A stretch of 37,009 nt of DNA from Clostridia bacterium (lineage in GTDB: Bacteria > Bacillota > Clostridia > Christensenellales > Borkfalkiaceae), in assembly GCA_029061495.1 (NCBI GenBank), contig JAIDRX010000032.1, positions 1 to 37,009 of the forward strand, written 5' to 3'. The notes below the pieces were generated by a model, which had not been told where the DNA came from, did not search any database, and was given only the letters and a program-made list of their open reading frames with translations. Numbering within the stretch: position 1 is the first letter of the stretch; every line of letters starts with the position of its first letter. Both the position numbers and the translations under genes were made by a program. This document shows, one piece after another, positions 26,541-36,951 of the stretch.

Positions 26541-27623
26541 CTATTCCTCACCGCCGGCAAGCATATTTTCACGCTCGGCAACGGCAAGCGCTTCCGTCAT
26601 TTCCTCTATATCGCCCATCATAAAAGTATCAAGCGAGTACAGCGAAAGTCCTATTCTGTGGTCGGTAACCCTGCCCTGAGGGAAGTTATAGGTGCGTATT
26701 CTCTCACTTCTGTCGCCGCGGCCGACTAAGCTTTTTCTATGCTCGTCGTAAGCCGAACGGTTTTGCGAATTGTAATAGTCGTACAGGCGCGAGCGCAAAA
26801 CCTTAAACGCCTTATCCTTGTTTTTAAGCTGGCTTCTTTCGTCCTGACAGGTTACCACTATGCCAGTGGGGAAGTGGGTAATTCGTATTGCCGTTTCGGT
26901 CTTGTTGACCTTCTGTCCGCCTGCGCCCGACGAGCGGTAAACGTCAACGCGGATATCCTCGTCCTTGATTTCAACTTCAACGTCCTCGGCTTCGGGCAGA
27001 ACGGCAACCGTCGCAGTCGAGGTATGAACGCGCCCCTGCGACTCCGTTTCGGGAACGCGCTGAACACGGTGAACGCCGCTTTCGAATTTAAGCTGTTTGT
27101 ACGCGTCCTTGCCCGCGATATTTACGACTACTTCTTTAATGCCGCCAAGCTCGGTTTCGTTAGCATCAACTACTTCCACTTTAAGGCGGTGGCGCTCGCA
27201 GTAGTTTAAGTACATTCTGTACAGCTCGTAGGCGAACAGCGCCGCCTCCTCTCCGCCCGCGCCGCCGCGGATTTCCATTATACAGTTTCTGTCGTCGTTT
27301 TTGTCCTTGGGCAGAAGTAAAATTTTAAGCTCGTCTTTAATCTGAGAAAGCTTCTTTCCGCACTCTAAAACTTCGAAAGATAAAAGCTCGCGCATCTCCG
27401 CGTCGCTCTCTGTTGCCGCCGCCTCCTCCGCGTCGCGCATCTGCTTTTCTATGGATAAATACTCCTCGTACTTTTGCGCAGTTTCCGTAAGTTCGGACTG
27501 GTCCTTTGCGGTTTTTGTCCACAAAGCCGTATCAGAAATCACCGCGGGGTCGCTCAGCTTTTCCGACAGCTCGCAGTAACGCTTGTATATATCCTGAAGT
27601 TTGCCAATGAACTTTTCTGCCAT
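26541..27623 (-). CDS. prfA: Peptide chain release factor 1
   Basis: RSSGAGGQKVNKTETAIRITHFPTGIVV (GGQ) and C-terminal RVTDHRIGLSLYSLD; ATG at 27623 chosen over the upstream one. Confidence 0.96.
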   Translation of the reverse strand: MAEKFIGKLQDIYKRYCELSEKLSDPAVISDTALWTKTAKDQSELTETAQKYEEYLSIEKQMRDAEEAAATESDAEMRELLSFEVLECGKKLSQIKDELKILLLPKDKNDDRNCIMEIRGGAGGEEAALFAYELYRMYLNYCERHRLKVEVVDANETELGGIKEVVVNIAGKDAYKQLKFESGVHRVQRVPETESQGRVHTSTATVAVLPEAEDVEVEIKDEDIRVDVYRSSGAGGQKVNKTETAIRITHFPTGIVVTCQDERSQLKNKDKAFKVLRSRLYDYYNSQNRSAYDEHRKSLVGRGDRSERIRTYNFPQGRVTDHRIGLSLYSLDTFMMGDIEEMTEALAVAERENMLAGGEE

Positions 27624-27673
27624 ATCTCCATACCGTATATTTATAGGCGCGGCGTAAAGCCGCGCCATGTAAA

Positions 27674-29503
27674 TTAAAATGCAATTTTAATGAACCGCTC
27701 AACGCCGCTTAAATCTTTAATTACCATTGCATAGTCGCGCTTGCCGAAAAGCTTTAAAATTTCCTCAGCCTGACCTTCGCCGCACTCTAACAAAAGCATA
27801 CCGTCCTTTGCAATGTAGCTTCTTACTTCCTTTGCGAGACGCCTGTAAAAATCAAGTCCGTCATCGCCGCCGTCCAATGCAATTCTCGGCTCGCACTCGC
27901 GCACTTCCTTCTGGAGCTTGGGAATATCTCCGCTCTTGACGTACGGAGGGTTGCAGACAATAAGATTAAATCTGCCGCGCACGTTGGAGAACATATCGCT
28001 CTGAACGAAGCTTACGCTTACGCCGTTCAATGCCGCGTTTTCCTTTGCAAGCATTATCGCCGCGTCCGACAAATCCGCCGCGGTAACGGTAACCTCTTTC
28101 GCGGTGCAGTTTTTAGCGACGGATACCGCTATACAGCCCGAACCCGTACACATATCGAGGACTTTGTCGCCATCCTCCAGGCTCTTTACAGCAAGCTCGG
28201 CGAGCTGCTCTGTTTCGGGTCTGGGGATAAGCGCGCGCTCGTCTACCTTAATGGTACAGCCGTAAAACTCGGTATCGCCTATGATGTACCAAAGCGGTCT
28301 GCCCGCAAGGCGCTTTTCCTCTACCTCTTTAATAAGCTTGCTTTCGGAGGGGCGGACCATTCTTTCCTTTTTCAGCTCGCTGCGCTTTACGCCCAAGACG
28401 AGAGAATATATCCACTCCGCGTCGCTTTCGTCTATGTCGTTTTCTTTAAATTTCTTTTTAGTCGCTTCGAGCATTTTCGAGAGTATTCCGCCCGTAACGA
28501 ACTCGCTTTCGGGCACCGTTTCATCCGCGTCCATTTCAAGCACCTTTTTAAATGCGGCGATAGCCACTTCAATCATTTCAATATCCGGCTCGCGCGTGGT
28601 CAAAGTCTTTTGCAAAAGCTTGCCCGGCGCCTTGAAAATATCGACGAACTTATTATCGAACTTAGCGAAAAATTTCAAAAGCTCGTACGAGATGCCCGCT
28701 ATAAGCGGAAGCAAAACTATCTCTATACCTATGTTTAATAAAAACCTTAATATTTTATTGTCGATAAAATAAACGTAGGTTGAAAAAGCCCAGGTAGCGA
28801 GCGATATTATTACTATATTAATAAAGAGAACTATGAACAAAAAGGACGTTCCGCACCTGTCGTGTATGCGCGAGCATTTTGCAACGTTTTCGGGCGTAAG
28901 CTCTACGCCGAGCTCGTACGCGTTGATGGTCTTATGCTCGGCGCCGTGGTACTTATACAGTCTGCGTATATCCTTTAATATAAGTATCAGCGCAAGATAC
29001 GCAATAAATATGACAAGCTTGAACACGCCCAAAAGGACGTAATACGCCCAGTGCTTGTTGTCAATTACGGGAATTAAATCCACAAGAACTCGGGGCAGGA
29101 AAATAAAAATCCCCACCGCTAAAATTACGCCGATAATTGCGGAGACTGCCGAAACGACGTCCATAAGGTTGACCTTGAACTTTTCGGCAAGCCATTTTTG
29201 AAGTCTGCCCGCTTCCTCGTCGTCCTCTCCGTATACGGCGGCTGAACGCATAAGCGTTTTGGTTCCGCGAACGAGCGACATAACAAGGTTGATTATTCCG
29301 CGCACGAAAGGAATTTTGCATGCACGCGCAAGGTGCTTGCCTTTCTTTACACGCTTTGCTTCAACCTGAATTTCGCCGTCGGGGTCGCGCACGGCGGTTG
29401 CCATAGATGTTTTGCCCATCATCATGACGCCCTCTAAAACCGCCTGACCGCCTATATAAGTACAGCTTCTTTTATTCTTTTTTTTCTTTTCTTTTTCCGC
29501 CAT
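27674..29503 (-). CDS. prmC: DUF1385 (YqhQ-like) membrane protein fused to PrmC (release factor glutamine methyltransferase)
   Basis: N-terminus YIGGQAVLEGVMMMGKTSMATAVRDPDGEI and HGAEHKTINAYE (DUF1385); C-terminus RPLWYIIGDTEFYGCTIKVDERALIPRPETE and NPPYVKSGDIP (PrmC), one ORF. Confidence 0.9.
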   Translation of the reverse strand: MAEKEKKKKNKRSCTYIGGQAVLEGVMMMGKTSMATAVRDPDGEIQVEAKRVKKGKHLARACKIPFVRGIINLVMSLVRGTKTLMRSAAVYGEDDEEAGRLQKWLAEKFKVNLMDVVSAVSAIIGVILAVGIFIFLPRVLVDLIPVIDNKHWAYYVLLGVFKLVIFIAYLALILILKDIRRLYKYHGAEHKTINAYELGVELTPENVAKCSRIHDRCGTSFLFIVLFINIVIISLATWAFSTYVYFIDNKILRFLLNIGIEIVLLPLIAGISYELLKFFAKFDNKFVDIFKAPGKLLQKTLTTREPDIEMIEVAIAAFKKVLEMDADETVPESEFVTGGILSKMLEATKKKFKENDIDESDAEWIYSLVLGVKRSELKKERMVRPSESKLIKEVEEKRLAGRPLWYIIGDTEFYGCTIKVDERALIPRPETEQLAELAVKSLEDGDKVLDMCTGSGCIAVSVAKNCTAKEVTVTAADLSDAAIMLAKENAALNGVSVSFVQSDMFSNVRGRFNLIVCNPPYVKSGDIPKLQKEVRECEPRIALDGGDDGLDFYRRLAKEVRSYIAKDGMLLLECGEGQAEEILKLFGKRDYAMVIKDLSGVERFIKIAF

Positions 29504-29560
29504 AATTCCTTAAATCCGATTTTAAATAAATATGGCTCCAACGTCTTTGGAGCCACATTT

Positions 29561-29764
29561 TCAGATATTGTATCTTTTCTTAAACTTGTCTACGCGGCCG
29601 CCTGTATCAACAAGCTTCTGTTTGCCGGTAAAGAAGGGGTGGCACTTGTTGCAGATGTCCACTTTCAACGTTTCCACGTTTTTGGTAGTACCGGTTTTAA
29701 ACGTCGCTCCGCAAGCGCATACAACCGTAACCTCATGATATTCGGGATGTATTTCGGGCTTCAT
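29561..29764 (-). CDS. rpmE: 50S ribosomal protein L31
   Basis: [28 protein letters not shown]...[31 protein letters not shown]. Confidence 0.97.
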   Translation of the reverse strand: MKPEIHPEYHEVTVVCACGATFKTGTTKNVETLKVDICNKCHPFFTGKQKLVDTGGRVDKFKKRYNI

Positions 29765-29947
29765 TCTTTTCACCTCGCTAAAATTTCTTCTGATGCTTAG
29801 TTATTATATACTACAAAAAGGCGTTTAGTCAATTGATTTTACCCGAATTAAAGAAATTTTGCTCCTTTGTACCCAAAATTTCGTTTTAATGATTTTATTG
29901 ATTTTTAGTTGCCAAACCGCCCTTTAAAGCGTATAATATCTGTAAAT

Positions 29948-30970
29948 ATGGAAAACTGGGTTTTAAAAAGCGTACGCAATCTTACAAACCAAGCGGGCGC
30001 CGCAACGGCGATTTCCCCCACTCAGGTCAAGGTAAAAGTTACGCATCTTCTCATCTCCAACTTTGACGCGCTTATATACAACGGCGACGTTGAGGCGGAT
30101 TATCCCAAAACGATAGGCAGATTCGCCGTCGGCGTCGTAACCGAAGTCGGCAGCAGCTGTTACGGCGTTGAAAAGGGAACGAGAGTCTACCTCGAGTCCG
30201 CAAGATGCTGCGGCAAGTGCCTGTACTGCAAAAGCGGTAAAAGCGACTTGTGCGAGAATATTCAGCTTGCGGGCAAAGACTTCGACGGATTCCTACGCGA
30301 CTTTGTCGTGTGCGAATATAACGAAGTCGCACCTTTGCCCGAGCAGGTTGACAATCTGCACGCGCTGTGTATAGAAACCGTGGGAATAGCGGAAAATATT
30401 TACGATAAACTTAATCTGTCCGCGGGTCAGAGAGTTGCCGTAGTCGGTTCGGACTTTACAGGCAATATCATCGCGCAGGTTCTGCAATATCATAAGGTCA
30501 TTCCCATAGTTATAGACAATAACCCCGGCAATTTGGAAAAGGCTAAAAAGTGCGGCGTTTACTACGCTTTCCCCGCGGACGACGATCTTGACGAAAATAT
30601 CATGGACGCAACCAGCGGAGAATTGTGCGACGCGGCGATTTATTCCGCAAGCTCGCGCCTGCCCTTATCTCTCCCTCCCCGCATTGTCGGAAAGAGAAAG
30701 TCTCTCGTCCTCTGCGGATTCACTTCGATGCAGTGCTCGGTTGACGCGCGCGATATACTTGAAAAAGATTTGACGGTTTTCGGCGTATCGTCCGCCTACA
30801 ACTACACCGACGCGGTTTTGAACATGCTCGTTCACGGCGCGGTAAACTTAGACTTTTTCGATAAAGAGATTATTACCGAATACGACCCCGTGGCAATTTT
30901 AAAAGAGCGGTGCGAAAATATCGCCGTTGCCAACAGGGGCAAGATGACCGTATTGAAGATGATTTTCTGA
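29948..30970 (+). CDS. Zinc-type alcohol/threonine dehydrogenase-like (MDR) protein
   Basis: Structural zinc motif CCGKCLYCKSGKSDLC, Rossmann VAVVGSDFTGNIIAQVLQ. Confidence 0.82.
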   Translation: MENWVLKSVRNLTNQAGAATAISPTQVKVKVTHLLISNFDALIYNGDVEADYPKTIGRFAVGVVTEVGSSCYGVEKGTRVYLESARCCGKCLYCKSGKSDLCENIQLAGKDFDGFLRDFVVCEYNEVAPLPEQVDNLHALCIETVGIAENIYDKLNLSAGQRVAVVGSDFTGNIIAQVLQYHKVIPIVIDNNPGNLEKAKKCGVYYAFPADDDLDENIMDATSGELCDAAIYSASSRLPLSLPPRIVGKRKSLVLCGFTSMQCSVDARDILEKDLTVFGVSSAYNYTDAVLNMLVHGAVNLDFFDKEIITEYDPVAILKERCENIAVANRGKMTVLKMIF

Positions 30971-30988
30971 CGCGCGCTTAAATTTCTT

Positions 30989-32410
30989 ATGCGCAAGTTA
31001 CCGAAGTTATTATTTTCGCTCAACTTTTTATATTTGTTATTGATTGCGGCGCAAATCGCCGCAATTATTTTTTTATGTCTGTTTATACCGTCGTATCTGC
31101 CCGTGGCGGCGGCAGCCGCAGGTATATGGCTTCTGAATATCGCGGCGGTATCCTCCGCAATAAGCCGCGGGACCTCGCCCGAAATAAACTGCGCACTCGC
31201 GCTATTTATTGTCGCTCTCCCCGTCGCAGGTGCGGTAATTTACTTTATCGCCGCGCGCAGCCGCAAAGGGCGCGGCGCGCTCAATATTACTAACGCAAAT
31301 CCTCAGGGCGGTCTTGAAAAGGCGGCGTACGCCGCATGCGGAATTTGCGGCGCGGAATACGACAAAGCTGTATACCTTAAAGACGGCGAAGAGTTTTTCC
31401 GCCTTTTATTCAAGGAAATAGAGAGTGCGCAAAGATACGTCTACTTAGAGTACTTTATAGTGAGCCGCGGCAAGATATTTACGCGGCTTATCTCCTCGCT
31501 GAGAAAGGCGCAGAAAAACGGCGCGGAAATTAAAATCATTACCGACGGAATAGGCTCTGCATTCAAGATGGGCAGGCGCGAAAAAAAGACGCTTAAAAGT
31601 CTGGGCGCGCAGATAAAATTTTTCCACAGGCTCACCCCCTTCCCCCGCTCTAAGCTCAACTTCCGCGACCACAGAAAAATCGCGGCGATAGACGGAAGAG
31701 TCGCGTTCACGGGCGGCATTAACCTTGCCGACGAATACGCGAATATAAAGAGCCCCTACGGACACTGGAAGGATACCGCCGTGGCAATTTACGGAGAGGC
31801 GGCCAAAATTTTCGAGGGGATGTTCCTCGCCCAGTGGAAGGGCAAGCACGAAATGAGTATTGAAAGCGGCGCAGGGCAAAACCGCTGTCTGCCCTTTTTC
31901 GACGGGCCGCCCAAGCGCGCTGGATTTTGCGAAAACGCTTACGCAACCGCGATAGCCTCGGCAAGAGAGCGCGTTCACATTTTCACCCCGTACTTCTGCG
32001 CGGGGGAAAAGCTTTCCTCCGCGCTTGCATTTGCCGCCGAGCGCGGAGTTGACGTGAAGATAATAATTCCGCACGTTCCCGATAAAAAGTACGCCTTCGC
32101 ACTATCGAAAGCTTCGGCAAAACCGCTTGCCGACAGGGGCGTAAAGTTCTACGAATACACCCCCGGCTTTATGCACGCAAAGAGTATGGTGTGCGACGAC
32201 AGGACGTTTATCGGAAGCTACAATTTGGACCACCGCTCTATGCGCTTAAACTTCGAGTGCGGAGTTACCCTCTGCGGTGAATTTACCGAAGAAGCCGAAC
32301 GCGACTTTAAAGAATGTATCCGCCTGTCCTCACCCTTGCACGAGGGGAAAATTTCCGCATGGCAAAAATTCGTAAGATTTATATTAAAACTTTTCGCTCC
32401 GCTTATGTAA
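30989..32410 (+). CDS. cls: Cardiolipin synthase (PLD family)
   Basis: Two HKD motifs: FRDHRKIAAIDGRVAFTGGINLADEY and MHAKSMVCDDRTFIGSYNLDHRS. Confidence 0.92.
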   Translation: MRKLPKLLFSLNFLYLLLIAAQIAAIIFLCLFIPSYLPVAAAAAGIWLLNIAAVSSAISRGTSPEINCALALFIVALPVAGAVIYFIAARSRKGRGALNITNANPQGGLEKAAYAACGICGAEYDKAVYLKDGEEFFRLLFKEIESAQRYVYLEYFIVSRGKIFTRLISSLRKAQKNGAEIKIITDGIGSAFKMGRREKKTLKSLGAQIKFFHRLTPFPRSKLNFRDHRKIAAIDGRVAFTGGINLADEYANIKSPYGHWKDTAVAIYGEAAKIFEGMFLAQWKGKHEMSIESGAGQNRCLPFFDGPPKRAGFCENAYATAIASARERVHIFTPYFCAGEKLSSALAFAAERGVDVKIIIPHVPDKKYAFALSKASAKPLADRGVKFYEYTPGFMHAKSMVCDDRTFIGSYNLDHRSMRLNFECGVTLCGEFTEEAERDFKECIRLSSPLHEGKISAWQKFVRFILKLFAPLM

Positions 32411-32461
32411 TTTTTTGCGGCGGCAATTGACAATTTTTGCGGCGCAATGTATCATATAACT

Positions 32462-33247
32462 ATGATTAAATTCATAGCCTCGGATCTGGACGGCACTCTG
32501 CTTCCGCCGAGTAAAATTATGCCCGAAGAAACTTTTCCGTTAATAGAAAAGCTTTACTCTCGCGGAATAATTTTCGCCCCCGCAAGCGGCAGACAGCTAC
32601 CCAACCTTAAAAAGCTGTTCGAGCCCATTCTCGATAAAATTGCGATAATTGCGGAGAACGGCGGCATAGGCTGGTACAAGGGCGAAGTGGTCTACTCCAA
32701 CCCCACCCCTAAGGAAAGCGTAAAACGCGCGCTCGAGGTTATCCGCAAAGAGAAGGATTTATACCCCCTTTTATCGTGCGCGGACTGCGCCTACTACGAC
32801 AGCGACTTTGCACCGTTTATCGAGATTTCGCAAAAGTCGTACTCGAATATCAAAAGGGCAAGCTTGGACGAAGTTGCCGACAGCGAGACGGTCATAAAAA
32901 TTTCAGTATGGGACGGAAAGCCGCCCTGCGCCGAACACGGCGGTATTATCCTGCCCCCCAAACTGCAAGGGCTGAGGGTTATGGTTTCGGGCTACGACTG
33001 GCTTGACGTTTCGGTCTTAAACGCAAACAAGGGCAACGCACTTAAAGCCCTGCTTAAAATATGTAAGATTGAAAAGGGCGAGAGCATGGCTTTCGGCGAC
33101 CATATGAACGATTTGGAAATGCTGCTTGAAAGCGGTCATCCATTCGTTACCGCAAACGCGTTTTCAGGGCTTAAAGAGCATATAAAAAATACCGTTCCCT
33201 CCAATGCGGAAAACGGCGTAATACAAAAAATCAAGGAGATACTATGA
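32462..33247 (+). CDS. Cof-type HAD-IIB family hydrolase
   Basis: IKFIASDLDGTLL, KGNALKALL, MAFGDHMNDLEML. Confidence 0.93.
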   Translation: MIKFIASDLDGTLLPPSKIMPEETFPLIEKLYSRGIIFAPASGRQLPNLKKLFEPILDKIAIIAENGGIGWYKGEVVYSNPTPKESVKRALEVIRKEKDLYPLLSCADCAYYDSDFAPFIEISQKSYSNIKRASLDEVADSETVIKISVWDGKPPCAEHGGIILPPKLQGLRVMVSGYDWLDVSVLNANKGNALKALLKICKIEKGESMAFGDHMNDLEMLLESGHPFVTANAFSGLKEHIKNTVPSNAENGVIQKIKEIL

Positions 33248-33768
33248 AGTTTTTAATAGCGTCGGATATACACGGCTCGGCAAAGTACTGCCGCCAGCTT
33301 TTACAGGCTTTTGAGCGCGAGCAGGCGGACAAGCTTCTGTTACTCGGCGATATACTTTACCACGGACCGCGCAACCCTCTGCCCGAGGAGTATTCCCCGA
33401 AGGCCGTTGCCGAAATGCTGGGAAATATAAAGACGAAAATTATCTGCGTGCGCGGCAACTGCGACAGCGAAGTGGACCAGATGGTTTTGCCTTTCCCCGT
33501 CCTCTCCGACTATGCGCTTGTATGCGCGGACGGACTTAATTTGTACCTTTCGCACGGACACAGGGATATCCCTCCTCTGCAAAAGGGCGACGTGTATCTG
33601 ACCGGGCATACGCACGTGCCTTTAAACGTTGTCGAGAAAGAGGGGTACTATCACTTCAACCCAGGCTCGGTTTCTTTGCCTAAGGAAAACAGCAAGCGCG
33701 GATATATCCTTTACGAAAACAGGAAGTTCGATTTTAAAACCTTAGACGGTAAAACTTTTAACGTATAA
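33244..33768 (+). CDS. YfcE-type metallophosphodiesterase
   Basis: IASDIHGS, LLGDILYHGPRN, VRGNCDSEVDQ, LSHGHRD, LTGHTHVP, FNPGSVS. Confidence 0.93.
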   Translation: MKFLIASDIHGSAKYCRQLLQAFEREQADKLLLLGDILYHGPRNPLPEEYSPKAVAEMLGNIKTKIICVRGNCDSEVDQMVLPFPVLSDYALVCADGLNLYLSHGHRDIPPLQKGDVYLTGHTHVPLNVVEKEGYYHFNPGSVSLPKENSKRGYILYENRKFDFKTLDGKTFNV

Positions 33769-33824
33769 AAAGTAAAAACGCGGCGGAAAAATTCCGCCGC
33801 GTTTTTTTGCTTGTCGTAATATCC

Positions 33825-34049
33825 TTATACAGGGATAATGCGCAAAATGTGCTTGCTGACAATCATAAGAATGAGGTCAATAAGCCAGATAATCCAAGCG
33901 CCGAAGAAGATTCTGAGGATACCTGCAATGATCTTGCCGTCCTGGAATCTCGTGATGATGCCGCAAATCCATGCCGTGATGGGAATGATTGCGAGGATAA
34001 TGCTAACTATGTAGCTGAGACCGAAATAATCGCCTTTTCTGCTTGCCAT
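33825..34049 (-). CDS. Small membrane protein, hypothetical
   Basis: 74-aa hydrophobic ORF with RBS; similar C-terminal half to the 34139-34387 ORF. Confidence 0.55.
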   Translation of the reverse strand: MASRKGDYFGLSYIVSIILAIIPITAWICGIITRFQDGKIIAGILRIFFGAWIIWLIDLILMIVSKHILRIIPV

Positions 34050-34138
34050 TCTTGTATCTCCTTTTTTAATTTGTACTATTATTATAACATATTCTTTGAA
34101 TAAGTCAACAAATTAAGATATAATTTTTGCCGACGCAT

Positions 34139-34387
34139 TTACGCGAACATTTCCTCGCCGAGCATAAGCGCGTGTCCCTTCCACACAACCCAGATAAGAT
34201 CAAGTATCCACATAAAGAACGCGCCGGGGAAAACCGTCAGAACGCCGAGAATAATCCACAGCCCGTCTTCCTTTGCTAAGCCCTGAATTATGCGGCACAC
34301 ACCGTAAAAGACGTCTAAAAAGGGCAGACATAGTACGACTTTTATAATAAGCGGCAAAGCGTTTACTTTTTCGATAATCTCTTTCAT
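34139..34387 (-). CDS. Small membrane protein, hypothetical (paralogue-like)
   Basis: 82-aa hydrophobic ORF, G..ILGVL..FPGAFFMWILDLIWVV resembling GI.RIFFGAWIIWLIDLILMIV. Confidence 0.5.
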   Translation of the reverse strand: MKEIIEKVNALPLIIKVVLCLPFLDVFYGVCRIIQGLAKEDGLWIILGVLTVFPGAFFMWILDLIWVVWKGHALMLGEEMFA

Positions 34388-34535
34388 AATATTCTATTTA
34401 TATTATGGGCTTTATTCTTAATATGTCAAATTAATACAAAAAGTTTAGTAAACTCAACCGTTAGTTTAGTTTGCGCACTTTACACTTTCGTGCGCGGGTG
34501 ATATAATTAGGGTATAAAAATTCAAGGAGAAAAAA

Positions 34536-36932
34536 ATGAAAAAGATTGCTTTGATTTTGTCTCTCGTTTTTGCGCTTGCGATTTCCTTATTTTTAGGCGC
34601 GTGCGGCAGCTCGGATAACTCGGGCAACGGGGGCGGCACCGGCACCGAAAACAGCGGCAGCACCGGCAACGGGGGCGGCGCGCAAACCCCTGCGCCCTCA
34701 ACTTTTACCGGGATTACTTTTACCGATAAAACCGTAACTTACGACGGAAGCGAGTACGCTTTGACCGTAGGCGGCACTCTCCCCGAAGGAACTCAGGTTT
34801 CCTATACCAACAACAAGGGAACGAACGCGGGTGTTTACAACGCCACCGCAACCCTTACAAAAGAGGGATACACCACCCTTAACCTTTCGGCAAAGCTTAC
34901 AATAAACAAAGCCGAGTTCACCTCTTCTACCGTTACCCTTTCGGATTTAACAGTCGAATACGATTCACTTCCGCACAGTCTGCAAGTGGTAGGGAATCTC
35001 CCTGCGGACGCGCAAGTTACTTATAAATATAACGGAGTTGAGGCTGAGTCGGTAACGCAGGTAGGAACTTATTCGGTTGAGTGCATAATAGAAAGCACAA
35101 ACTATCTTACAATTACGCGTACGGCTAAGCTGAAAATAACCACTACCGAAGAGCAGTTATACAGCGCTTACAGTAATGGTAAACTATATTTCCAGAATAA
35201 TCTTGACGGCAATAAATTATATGTCGTGGACGGTTCTACCGTTAAAAAGGTAAACAATGACGTTCCCGAATATATGATTTCGGACGGAACGAGCTTGTAT
35301 TATTACAGCACAAGTTTGTTTACAAAAGTAATTAAATCTTACTCAACCGTAAGCACGACGCTGTACGGTACTTCGGGCGAATACCTCGTAACGGACGGAA
35401 CTTACATATATTACGCAATAAATAATTTGCTTATAAATACTTCGAAAAACGGAATTTACAGATACAAGCTTGACGGCTCTCAGGAAGCGGTAAGGCTTAC
35501 AACCGATAAAGCGGAATATCTTGTTTACTACGGCGGTAATATCTATTATTCCAACAAGAGTGAGGGCGGAAAGCTGTATAAAATTTCCGCTTCCGCAACC
35601 GAAGGCACAGGCAATTTGGTCTTCGATAAAAAGGTTTCCTACATAATCAACGACGGAGGCACGCTGTACTTTGACGGGTCAAACGGACTTGCAAAAGCTA
35701 TTTACAAATATAACGTAACCTCCGCAACTGCCGTTAAACTTACTACCGATGCGGGCAAGTATCTTACAAAAGTCGGAAACTATATTTATTACGTCAACAA
35801 CGATTTATTGACGAGCAATATTTTCGGCGACGGCATTTACAGAGTAAGCACTCAGACAAATTCCGATTCGAGTATGCCCGGTGAAAAAGTGATTTCTGCG
35901 GAAGACAACGGTTACTCTTCTCTCTCTTCCGACGGAACCTACCTGTATTTCTACAAGCTGAACGATAAGCATTTTTATAAGTTTAACGTAAGCACTAAGC
36001 AGGAAACCGATTTAATGGTTAACTTCGTTCCCGTTGACGATACCGCTCTTACAGGTTACTCTTGCCTTGCGGAATACAACGGCGAAATTTACTATACTAA
36101 TCCTCTTGACGACGGTTGTCTGTATAAATACAGCCCCTCCACTAAAAACAAATTCAAGGTTCTTGCGGACAGTGTTTCAAACGTGTATTTCTATAACGGC
36201 TATATGTATTACAGCACTTATATCGCCACTAACTACGCACTGTTCAGAATGGATATGAGTACGGGCGAAAGCACTAAAATTAATTCAAGCAGATGCGAAA
36301 ATCTTATTTTCGACGGCGATACTATCTACTACGTGAAGATAGGCGTTCCCGGTACCCACACCAATTACATTATGAAAATGGATCTTGACGGTCAAAACGT
36401 TACGGAATTGTACACGGGCAAAAACCTTAATATAACCGGTTTTGAAAAGGTTGGCGATAATATTTACTTTGTAATTAATCCCGCAGTCGGCTATAAATAT
36501 ATTTATAAATATAATGTATCCGACGGAAGCAATGAGAACCTTGACATTAAGGCGCAGGATATCGCGGTATATAACAATAAAATTTACTATTATGCTCATA
36601 CCGACAAAGCTCTTAAGGCCTGCAACCTTGACGGTTCGAATATAACCCAAATAAAAGCTGACGTAGAAATAAACGATATGTACGCATATAACGGTGTGAT
36701 TTACTTCTCCTCAAACTCTAATAAAAATACGGGCTTCTATGCTTACGATATTGCAAGCGGACAGATTAAAACTATCTCAACCAAACAGGCAAACGGAATA
36801 GTTGCCTACGGCGGAAAAGTTTACTTCCTGCAGTCTGACGTATCTTACACCACAGATTATCCTTCTCAGAACGCTGCTCTTGACGGCAGACTTTACTGCT
36901 ATGACGGAACGAGCGTAACAAAGGTTGCTTAA
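34536..36932 (+). CDS. Lipoprotein with MBG-like domains and DUF5050-like beta-propeller repeats
   Basis: Lipobox LFLGACGSS, low-complexity G/N/S linker, MBG-like FTDKTVTYDGSEYALTVGGTLPEGTQVSYTNN, then repeated (I/L)YYYS/G.IYYxN motifs. Confidence 0.75.
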   Translation: MKKIALILSLVFALAISLFLGACGSSDNSGNGGGTGTENSGSTGNGGGAQTPAPSTFTGITFTDKTVTYDGSEYALTVGGTLPEGTQVSYTNNKGTNAGVYNATATLTKEGYTTLNLSAKLTINKAEFTSSTVTLSDLTVEYDSLPHSLQVVGNLPADAQVTYKYNGVEAESVTQVGTYSVECIIESTNYLTITRTAKLKITTTEEQLYSAYSNGKLYFQNNLDGNKLYVVDGSTVKKVNNDVPEYMISDGTSLYYYSTSLFTKVIKSYSTVSTTLYGTSGEYLVTDGTYIYYAINNLLINTSKNGIYRYKLDGSQEAVRLTTDKAEYLVYYGGNIYYSNKSEGGKLYKISASATEGTGNLVFDKKVSYIINDGGTLYFDGSNGLAKAIYKYNVTSATAVKLTTDAGKYLTKVGNYIYYVNNDLLTSNIFGDGIYRVSTQTNSDSSMPGEKVISAEDNGYSSLSSDGTYLYFYKLNDKHFYKFNVSTKQETDLMVNFVPVDDTALTGYSCLAEYNGEIYYTNPLDDGCLYKYSPSTKNKFKVLADSVSNVYFYNGYMYYSTYIATNYALFRMDMSTGESTKINSSRCENLIFDGDTIYYVKIGVPGTHTNYIMKMDLDGQNVTELYTGKNLNITGFEKVGDNIYFVINPAVGYKYIYKYNVSDGSNENLDIKAQDIAVYNNKIYYYAHTDKALKACNLDGSNITQIKADVEINDMYAYNGVIYFSSNSNKNTGFYAYDIASGQIKTISTKQANGIVAYGGKVYFLQSDVSYTTDYPSQNAALDGRLYCYDGTSVTKVA

Positions 36933-36951
36933 AATTTAATTACATAAAATC

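Noticed and set aside
31445-32074. 209-aa minus-strand ORF opposite cardiolipin synthase
   Set aside because: Antisense shadow ORF in a GC-richer gene with two clear HKD motifs on the plus strand.
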